DNA of 16,885 nucleotides from Verrucomicrobiota bacterium. Its GTDB lineage: Bacteria; Verrucomicrobiota; Lentisphaeria; Oligosphaerales; JAFGRS01. Numbering within the stretch: position 1 is the first letter of the stretch; every line of letters starts with the position of its first letter. The notes under the pieces are model-generated. The model had not been told where the DNA came from. It did no database searches and saw nothing but the letters and a program-made list of their open reading frames with translations. Both the position numbers and the translations under genes were made by a program. Shown here piece by piece: positions 1 to 9,300 of this stretch. The DNA is taken from contig JAGVUW010000067.1 of the NCBI GenBank assembly GCA_019136035.1, positions 1 to 16,885 on the forward strand. The letters run 5' to 3'.

Positions 1-159
1 CCGGGCGTCGGCAGCACGGCCTGGCAGCCCTTCATCACAGCCCTGGACGAGGTCGCACCGACATGCATCCGGACCTTCGAGGTCGGGGCCAATGGCGCCG
101 ATCCCGAGGCCGTCCTCCGAGAGGTGACCCGCCTGCGCGACGCATGGGCGGCCTCCTGA
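1..159 (+). CDS. C-terminal fragment of a probable sugar phosphate isomerase/epimerase (xylose isomerase-like TIM barrel)
   Basis: Frame 1 is open from the window edge to TGA at 157-159 and gives the last 52 residues of a protein whose start lies to the left. The tail reads PGVGSTAWQPFITALDEV, then a segment ending in FEVGANGADPEAVL, then a final helix rich in Leu, Arg and Trp. This resembles the end of AP-endonuclease-family-2 / xylose-isomerase-like TIM barrels, where 'PG.G..D(W)..i..aL' is followed by a beta strand with a conserved Glu and a 'DPE..L' helix. In that family the enzymes isomerise or epimerise sugars or inositols in the cytoplasm using a divalent metal. Only about a sixth of a typical 270-300 residue member is visible and no metal ligands can be checked, so the family call is an inference. 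It is the only gene on the plus strand and converges on the giant secreted-protein gene. Its last codons lie inside the first copy of a 59-bp tandem repeat. Confidence 0.5.
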   Translation, partial: PGVGSTAWQPFITALDEVAPTCIRTFEVGANGADPEAVLREVTRLRDAWAAS

Positions 160-160
160 C

Positions 161-193
161 GGGACATGCGCAGGGATGCGCATGCCACCTCCC
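161..193. terminator. Hairpin in repeat copy 1; candidate bidirectional terminator or 3'-end stabiliser
   Basis: CATGCGCA (165-172) pairs perfectly with TGCGCATG (177-184) around the tetraloop GGGA (173-176), which fits the GNRA pattern on the plus strand. A lower stem GGGA (161-164) with TCCC (190-193) can form across a 5-nt bulge, CCACC. The position just after the stop codon of the plus-strand gene suggests a transcript-end structure. No T-run follows on either strand, so it is not a canonical intrinsic terminator. The structure is seen directly; its role is inferred. Confidence 0.5.
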
Positions 194-219
194 ATAGGAC
201 GCCTGGTCGGCCTCCTGAC

Positions 220-252
220 GGGACACGCGCAGGGATGCGCATGCCACCTCCC
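220..252. terminator. Hairpin in repeat copy 2; candidate 3'-end structure of the giant minus-strand gene
   Basis: This has the same layout as the copy 1 hairpin: lower stem 220-223 with 249-252, main stem 224-231 with 236-243, loop 232-235. The single change in the stem (C at 226) gives a C/A mismatch in a plus-strand RNA but a G-U wobble in a minus-strand RNA. The fold is therefore kept better in transcripts from the minus strand, downstream of the giant gene. There is no T-run, so factor-independent termination is unlikely by the classical rule. Confidence 0.45.
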
Positions 253-326
253 ATAGGGCGCCCGGTGCGCCGGGGACACGGCTGACGGGTGGAGCAGGTT
301 GACAGGCCCCTGGCAGGTTCCGGCGT

Positions 327-3300
327 TCACCACTCCAGGATCTGTCCGAAGCCCACCGCCGAGAGGGCCTCGAGGCGAGCCCAGCCGCCCTCGAGGGGCA
401 CCACCCTGGCGCGGATGGTGATGGCCTGCGCCAGCGGGTCGGCGGCATCCGCAAGCACGACGATCGCGACGGCCTCGCCGAGGGCACTGCCGCTGACGCG
501 ACCCGGCCACGTGTCGCCGTTCGACAGCCTCAACAGGGCCGTGCCCCCGATGGCTCCGGCGTCCTCCGTGAGCTGCAGACGCAGCGTCCAGGTGCCATCC
601 ATGGGGGCGGGTATCGGCATGGCAATAGGCTCGCGCGCCAGGCGGGTGACGGCAGCCCCGTTCCGGAGGCTGCCGGTGAGGTACCCACGGAGCATCCGGG
701 CGGGGGCGTCGACAGCGAGGTCCAAGGTGAATGCCACCGCTACCGCCCGCGCGCGGTCGTTGCCCTGCAGGGCGCCGTTAAGGACGATGGCACCGCGAGC
801 GCCCCTGACGCCGCCGCGGATCGGCATGGTCAGGACCGTGCCGGGGTCGAGGGCGTAGGTGGCCAGGCCGCTCAGGCGGCCCCGAGCGTCGTGGATCATG
901 CGCAGGGTCAGCGGCGCCCCGGCGGCGGTGGTGGTTGTCGTCCCGGTCAGGTTCCACCAGGCGCGGCCCTGAGCGGCGCCGAGCGTGTCGATCGTGGCGA
1001 GGAACTCGCCCTCGAGAGACGGCGCCGGCCCGGCCGCACGGAAGCGCGCCGTCAGGACCAGATCGGCGCTCACGGCCCGCGCCGTGCGCGGGTTCTCAGC
1101 CGCGTCGGGCGAGGCGTCGTCCCAGCTCTCGAAGACTGCTCCAGGGGCGGCGACGGCGGTCACCGGCTGGCTGTCCTGGCCATGGGCAATGACCTGGACC
1201 GGGGGGCCTTCGAGGTGGCCGCCAGGAACTGGGCCGGCCACCTGGAAGGTCACCGTAACCCAGGCATCCACAAGGCACTCGAAGCCCCCCGCCGGCGACC
1301 AGTTCCCCGCCGCATCGCGCTCCTGCACGTAGAAGGTGTGGACGCCCTCCGCCAGGGCCGCCGTTGGCGTCCAGGCGGTCGCGGCAGTGAGGGTGGCGTC
1401 GGTCTCGAGGTCGTCGTTGTCGAGGCGCCAGCGGTAAGTCCCGGCGCCGTCGAGGCCGCCGCTGCTCCACGACCAGGCGGGCCTGCCGGTGTGGTCGACG
1501 GCGGTGCCAGCCACCACCGGTGCCGCCGGCGGGGTGTTGTCGAGCAGTGCCCAGACCGTCGTCACGGGGCTCGCGTTGCCGGCGCGGTCGATGGCCTGGA
1601 CATGGATGTAGTGGCGGCCATCGCCGTCGTCCTGGCTGGCGCTGGTGGTGCTGTCGTAGGCGCCCGCGGGGATCCCGCTCGGGTCGGTGTCGACGCGGGC
1701 GCGCCAGCGGATCTGGCTGTCGGCATCGGCAGCGCCCCAGGTCCAGGTCACCTGGCGCTGCGGTGCCGCCTGGTCGGCCAGGCCCACGACCTCGGGCGGC
1801 AGCGGGTCGACGAAGACATCGAAGAAAGCCGCGGCGGCATTGCCGGCCGCGTCGATCGCGGTCAGACGCAGGCGGTGCACGCCCGGGTTGACCAGATCGG
1901 CCTGGTGGGCGAACGCGGTGCCGGCGACGACGACGGCACCCAGCGGCCGGGCGGCGGTCTCGTCGTGCAGGCGCACGGTCAGCCCCGCCTCGGCCAGGGC
2001 GGCGTGCACGGTCAGCACCGGGGTGTTGGTGATGCCGTCGCTGTCAGAGAGGCCGGTGTCGGGCACGACCGCGAGACCGGCGGGCGGCGCCGGCGGCGTT
2101 GTGTCGAGCCGCCAGGGCACCTCGGACAGGCCGTCGCCCGGGTTGCCGGCGAGGTCGCGCACGGCACTCAGGTCCACAGTGAAGACATAGGCGCCCTCGG
2201 CCGCCGCGCTCAGACCGGCGACCCGGAAGCGCGTCGGGGTCTCCGCGACCACCTCGACGGCGGCGTCGATGAGATCCGCGCCGCCGTCGCGGCGCAGGCT
2301 CAGCACGGCGGGCGTCAGCGAGAGCGGCTCGATCGGCTCCGAGAAGACCACGACCACCGCGCTGACCGGCTCAGCCGAGACGCCCGGGAAGGGCTCCGGA
2401 GTGAGGCTCACCACCGTGGGCGGCGTGGCGTCCATGGTCCACGACAGGCTGCGCATGCCGGCGCCGGCAGTGCCGCCGGCATCGCGCACTCCCGTCGCGT
2501 CGATGCTCACCTCGTAGCGCCCGTCGGGCGCCGTGCTCGCGGCCAGGCCGTCGAGGCGGAACTGCCCGTCGCCCAGGTCGCCGAGCGCCACCGGACCGCC
2601 CCAGGGCACGGGATCGCCATCGCGGCGGAGAGTGATGTCCTCAAGGCCGAAGCTGCCCGCCTCGAGGGCCTCCGAGAAGACCACGCCAAGCGCTCCCACG
2701 GGGGCGTTCCGCAGGGGCGTGTCGACGCCGGAGATGGCGAGCACCAGCGGCGCCTCGCCGAGGGTCGTCCACGACAGCACCGCCACGCCGCTGCCCGGAT
2801 TGCCGGCCAGGTCGGTGATGCCGTCCTGGGCGACGTCGAGGTGGTAGGCACCGCCGGCCGTAGTCAGCGTCGTCAGGCCACCGAGCCGGAACACCGCCGG
2901 GGCGAGCTGCGTCAGCGTAGCCACGCCGGCGAGGAGATCCGGCCCGCCGTCGCGGCGGAGGGCCATCGCGGCCAGGCTGAGGCTGGCCGGGTCGACCGGC
3001 TCGGAGAAGGTGATGTCAAGGCTGTCGACGGGGTCGACGACCGGGTAGTCGCCGGGCGACTCGAAAGCCAGCACCCGGGGCCCGGCCTGGTCGCGCGACT
3101 GATAGAACAGCGTGTAGGTGCCCGTCGAGCCGTCGTCGAGGAGGTGCAGCCGGTTCTCCAGGCGCGGCCGCAGCCCGAGGCCGAGGAAGGTCCGATCGGT
3201 CTGCCAGGCGTTCTCCATGGGCAGGTCGCTGGTGGAGCCGCCCGGGTGGTGGCGCTGCACGCGCACCAGGCGGTACTCGGCGCCGCCGGGGTCATCGGTG

Positions 3301-6300
3301 CGCAGGTAGGTCCAGCCCGGCCCCATGGCGGCCTGCAGGGTAATGACCCGATGCCCCGGCATCACCGGGCCGTCGTGGCTGACGCCAGCGGCCAGGCCGA
3401 CGGGCAGGACGGTGCCATCGGAGAGGTGCAGGGCGTCGGGCAGGTCGAGGCTGTCGTTGACCGCGTTCACGAGGAAGTCCGGCTTGCCGTCGTCGAGAGC
3501 GCCGTCGGCCCGGACGGTGTGGATCAGCTCGTGGATGGCGACCGACTTGATGATCGAGAGGCGGTCGTCGTTCCAGGGGTCGAGGTGCCGGAAGGTCGCC
3601 GAGTACTCGACGAAGAGTCCCTGCATCGTCGAGGTCATCCACCACCGGCCGATCTCGATGTCGCCGGGAGCGACCTCGCCGAAGTCGGCGGTCAGGCTGG
3701 GCTGCAGGGGCTCGCCGGCGACCTCCGTGGCGAGGATCTGGAAGCCGATGAGGAGGCCCTTCTCGTTGTCGATGATGGCCGGCTGGGCCGACTCCAGGCG
3801 CAGGTTGCGGGCGGCGCCGGCGCCGCGATTGCGCACCATCACCGCCAGCTCGTAGGGCACCGAGGGCTCAATGACGCCCTCAGTCCAGGGGTCGTCGCCG
3901 AGGACATCGCGCTGGTGGTAGTAGGCCAGCTCCAGCTCGGGCTGCGGGTAGACCGTGATCGGCGCCGGCGTCATGGCGGTGCTGACCACGACGCCGCCAT
4001 CGCGGTACTGCAGGGTGCCGCCGACGTAGTAGACCGTCGGCCCGGACGGCGCCGCATCCGTGGTCGGGATCAGCGTCCATACCGCCCGGGCACTGCCGAA
4101 AGGCGGGACCTGGCCGGTGCCGTCGACCGCGCCGATGTCGGTCAGGATCGGATCGCGCACGGCGAAGCGATCCGTCACCGGCTGGCCGGCCGCGTCGAAG
4201 ACCTGGACGGTCACCCCGACCGCCTCGAGGGTCGTGCCGACGCGGTTTTCCAGGACCAGGGTCGCCTCGAAGGCATCGCGGGTCTGGACGGCGCGCTGGT
4301 TGAGCTGCAGGCGGACGCGGGCGCAGACGCCGCCGCCGTCCAGCTCGCTGGTGAGGGCCGCCATCACCTCGACGCGGGCCGCCTCCATGGCATCGGCAAG
4401 CGAGTCATAGCCATCGGCGGTGACCTCGGCGAGCGCCTGGCTGTGGAGATCGACGCGGGCCTGGAGGCGGTCCAGGGCGATGAAGTCGAGGCTGGCGCCG
4501 GCGGGGACGTCGGCGCTGTTCAGAATCCCGGCATCCCAATAGTCCAGGGAGCGATTCCATCGTGCCACAAAGCGCGCGACCATGGCCGGATCGACGCCCG
4601 CCGGGAGGACCCCGACCGCGAGAGCCGCGCCCTCGGCGCTGGAGAGCCGCCGGCCCTCGTCCGACGTCTCGGCAGTGGCCTCGAGGAAACGCCCGAAGAA
4701 GGCCTCCAGATCGACCGCGCCATCGGGGTGCAGCCAGGCGCCGTCGCCGAGGACCTCGAGGATCCAGTCGAGCTGCGACATCATCTGCAGGACACGCCGT
4801 TGCAGGAGGGCCACCGCCGCGTCGTAGTCGTCGAGGCCCTTGCCGGCGCCGCTGCCGTCGGGAGTGACGCCCTTGAACCACCACGACGACGGCCACCGGA
4901 AGTTCGCCAGGTCGCAGAACTCGTCGGCGGCCGGCGGATGGCCGGGCAGACCGTCGCAGGCGTGCTTCAGGCTGCAGAAGCAGCGCACGGCGTCGAAGAC
5001 CTTCCCGGGGATGCCCAGATCCGCCAGGCAGCCGACGCCGGCATAGAGGCAGTTCACGAGGTGCGATGGCCACGACCCGCCCGGCGGCGGTCCGCCGAGG
5101 CAACTGCCGAGCCCGGAGCCGCAGTCCAGGCCGGGGATGAAGCCGATGACGCAGTTGACCAGCTCGCCGAGGCGTTTCTGCACGCACTCGTCGCAGATGC
5201 TGGTGCCCGCGGCGACCGTGCCCGACCCGGAGACACTGCCCCCGCCCCCGCCGCCGCCCCCGCCGCCGACGATGCCGCCCGGGCATGACGCGCCGATGTT
5301 GGAGACGTGCACATCGGCACTCCCGGAGACGCTCCACGGCCCGCAAACAAAGCTGTAGAGCACCGATACCGGCAGCGAGCAGGAGACGTCGGCCTTGGCG
5401 CCTTTCTCGGGCACCGCGATGCGGGTCATGGTCACCGGGACCACCAGCGAGGAGCGCGCCGGCAGGGTACCCAGGTCAGCCAGGAGCGGCGTGATCGTGT
5501 ACCACGGGTGCTCGCCGATACTGAAATGGGCCCCCTGCGCCGCGATCCAGCCATGGTTGCGCACGGTCAGATTCACGGTGCGGCTCTGCCCGACCGCGTC
5601 GAGCCCAGCCAGGTCGAGGATGGTCGGCTCGATGGTCACCACCGGCGCCGGGACATTCGTCTCGAAGACTGCTTCGATGATGATCTCGGAGACGTCCTCG
5701 ACCTCGGTGGGAACGACCGTCCAGACGTAGCGCACGGTCTGTCGCGACAGGAAGACCGTCTCCTCGTTCGCCACGGCGGCGCTGACGAAGACGACGCCGC
5801 GGTAGCCGGCGTGGTCGACGGCGCTGACCTCGATCTGGTAGTAGTCCTCGGGCAGGAGGGGGAAGACGGCGATGCCGTCGGCGTCAGTGACGGCCGTGGC
5901 GACAGGGTCGTCGTCATAGGCGTCCTTAACGACGACGGTCGCGCCCGCCAGCCGCGGCGCGCCCGGGCTGTAGTAGGTATGCTCGTCGACGGCCGTGATG
6001 GTCAGCGACCCGGTGGCCTCGGAGACATGCCGGAAGGTGAACGGCACGCGGCGCTCGGGGCCATTGGCGGGGATCAGCACGATCTGGCCACGGTACGGCC
6101 CGAGCGGCAGCGTCGCGTCGGGCTGCAGAATCAGATCGACCGGGGCCGTGGCGCCCGGCTCCAGCGGGCCGAACAGCGGCGGCGTGCCGAGCTTCAGCCA
6201 CGGCGCCGCCGGCAGGCTCACGCGCACCTCGAGCGCCGGCGCCGCGCCGACGTTGCTCACCTCGAGGTGGACGGTACGGCTCTGGCCGGCCAGCATGGCC

Positions 6301-9300
6301 GCGACCGCCTCGGCGGGCGTCACCACGAGGTCGGGGTCGGGCTGGATGACGGCGATCGGCACGACCACGTCCGTCGCGCCGGTCTCGAGGCTGCTCAGAC
6401 GAAGCGTCACCGTCGCCGCGACCGGCGGCACCGCACTGGCGCTCAGCCAGAGCGTCACCCCCGCGGCGCCCTGCCCCGGCAGCGCCCCAAGCGCCTCGGG
6501 GTCGATCCCGGCATCGACCTCGACCGGGGCCGCGAGGACCGCGACAGAGACGGCGGAAACCGGCGCGTCGCCGCGGTTGCGCAGGACCATCGCCACGGCC
6601 TTGGCGACCTCGCCGACCACCACCGTCGGCGGCGGCGTCAGGGCATCCAGAGCGAGGCCGACCAGGTCGAAGGCATCCTGCACCGGCGCCTGGCTCTGGC
6701 CGGGGTGGCAGGCGCCCACGGTGTAGTGGCCGCCCTCGTTCGCCAAGGGCGTCCAGGTGGTATGGAACTCGCCCTGGTCATCGGTGAGGGCCGAGATGAC
6801 GCGGGTGACGCCGCGGACGACGATGTGGAGGTTAACCAGGACCCGGGCCGCCGGCTGGCCGCTGCCGAAGAGCCAGGCGCGGCCGTTCAGCGGCACGGGC
6901 GTGCCAAGGCCTGCCACGTCAAGACCCGCGCTCACCGTCGCCGCGTAGGCCGACTCGACCTGCAGGGGCACCGCCGCGACGCCGAGGTTGTTCCCCTCAT
7001 TCAGCTCCTCGACACGGCCGCCGACATCCGTCTGCGCCATCAGCCAATACGTCCCCGCCGTCAGCGGCGCCCTTACGGTCAGGGTGCGTTCGAAGCCGGC
7101 GTCACCCGGCGGCGCCGGCAGCGGCCCGGGCACCGCCATCGTGCTCAGGAGCCGGTCGTCGCCGAGGGCCGCGTCGGTGGAGAGCAGCAGGCGGTCCTCC
7201 CAGCCGAACGGCACCGCCGCCGCGGCCAGGCCGCGGTTCTCGCTGCGGAGGCGGACCTCGAACCACGACTCGGAGAGGACCGCGGCCGGCGCCGCGACCA
7301 CCGCCACGGTGAGGTCGGGAAGGCTCGGCAGAGACAGGTCGATGGCGACGCTGACGAGGAGGTTGTTGCCCTCGTCGGCCTCCGAGACTGCCCCGTCCGC
7401 GTCAGTGACGAGGATCAGGTACCACAGCCCGGCGCTCACACTGCCGTCGAGCGGCAGGGCCACGGCCCGGCTGGCGAGGTAGGGCTCGTCCGGGTCGAGG
7501 GCCTCGGCCGCGGGCGTGAAGGTCCCCAGGGCATAGTCCTCCGCGGGGCTGAGGTTGGCGTCTCGAGAGAGCCAGACCGCGTCCTGCCAGGTGACCGCCA
7601 GGGGCAGCGCGCCGAGGTGTCGCACGACCCACTCGACCGCGATCGTATCGCCGAAAGCGGCCTCGACCACCGCCGGCGTGAGGCTCTCGGCAACGAGGTC
7701 GGGCGGCGGCACCGCCTCGACCCGCAGCGTCCCGTCGGCCGTGGCAAGGTTCGTCGCCTGGTCCGGTGACTCCGCCACCAGGTCGGTGTGGTCGGCACGC
7801 ACAAAGACCTGGAACTCGCCGGTCACGCCGGCCGGCAGCGGCCCGGTCCAGGAGCCCGGAGCCGTGGCGCCGGGAGCGAGGGCGCCCACGTGCAGCACGT
7901 CGGCAAGGACGAGGTCGTCGAGGTTGCCGACGATCGCGTCACGGGAGAGGATCAGCCGGTCGATCCACGCGTCCACCGTGCCGTCGGGCTCGCCATTGCC
8001 GGTGACGCCGGGGCCGTGGTTGGTGACGGCCCAGGCGACGGTCACGGCCGCGCCGACCCAGGCGTGACTCGGCGCGGTCACATCCGCCGTGCCCAGATCG
8101 GCGTACTGGACGGGCGGCACCGGCTCCGGCGTCACCGCCGCGGTCGTCACCGCCGGATCCTCGCCCAGCGAGAGATTCACCGCGGTCACGGCAGTGTGGT
8201 AGGGCACGCCATTGGTCAGTCCGGTGAGGTCGAGGCGCGTCGCGGCGGTAGTGGCCACGGGCGTCCTGCCGGCGACTGAGGTGAACGGCGCCGTGTCGAG
8301 GTAGACCGCGTAGTGCCGCAGCAGGCTCGCCGGCGCCACCGGATCCCAGACCAGGCGGGCGATGCCGTCGTAGCCGCGGGTGCGCAGGCCGGCCGGGTTC
8401 GCCAGCCAGGTCGCGCCGAGCGCCGACACGCCGTCGGTCTCGTGGTCGAGGCGGTCGACCGTCGCGATACGGAAGGTATACCCGTGCGCCGGCGCCAGGC
8501 CGTCGACCTCGTGCGTCGTGGCGGTCGACGGCAGGACGACGGGCACAGCGGCCTCGCCGACGTAGACGCGGTAGTGGTCGAGGAAGACCTCCGCGTTCTC
8601 GGGCGGCAGCCAGGTGAAGCGGAGGCGGTCCGCAAAGCTCTCCACCGCCAGGTGGCGGACCTCGCCCAGGGCGCTGACCGAGGCCAGCGCCGAGATCGCG
8701 CGCACGGCCGGGTTCCACTGCCCCAGGGCGTCCTCGGCGACGACGGCGACGTAGTGGATGGCGTCGCCGGTGAGGCCGGTCACCGTGAAGGACAGGGCCT
8801 CGGCCGACGCGAACCGATGCGGCGCCATGGCACTGACGTCGTCGAAGAACGCCGGCGCGGCGTAGACCCGGTAGCGCACGACGTCGCGCTGGGCCGTCTC
8901 GTGGTACTGAGGCCAGGCCAGGTCGATGGCGCCGTAGGCACGCGTCGAGGTCACCGCGGTGAAGCCGCTGTCAACGCCGGTCACCGGCGCCGGGACGGCC
9001 TCATCCGGCACAACGCAGGAGACCTCGCGCGAGACCGCCTCCGGAAAGGCCGGCGCCTCGCGGCCGCCGACGTGCAGCGAGACCTCGCGCGAGACCACCT
9101 CGGGGAAGAGCACATAGGCGGCCGAGTAGCGCACGGCCGGATCGAAGTTCCCCAGGGCATCCACCGCCACCACCGCGAAGCAGTGGTCCTGCCCGGGCGG
9201 CAGGCCGGCCAAGGTCAGCCGCCGCGATTCGGCCGGCACACTCCGGTAGGGCGTCATGCCGGCGACGTCGTCGAAGCCGCTGCCCGAGAGGTAGATGTCG

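Larger units (their letters stand above)
149..266. repeat. Two tandem copies of a 59-bp unit in the convergent intergenic region
   Basis: Copy 1 is 149-207 and copy 2 is 208-266. They match at 56 of 59 positions, differing at 167/226 (T/C), 199/258 (A/G) and 204/263 (T/C). Copy 1 starts inside the final three codons of the plus-strand gene and includes its stop codon, so copy 2 carries a duplicated gene end. Each unit contains one hairpin (annotated separately). The pair fills most of the 167-nt gap between the two convergent stop codons. Confidence 0.9.

Noticed and set aside
891..5288. Very long plus-strand open frame (about 1465 codons) opposite the giant gene, with others at 5307-7769 and 8313-10250
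   Set aside because: The products are low-complexity Arg/Gly/Ala/His-rich strings with no domain. They arise because GC-rich third positions on the minus strand leave few stop codons in one antisense frame. The minus frame has clear domains, a signal peptide and a ribosome binding site.
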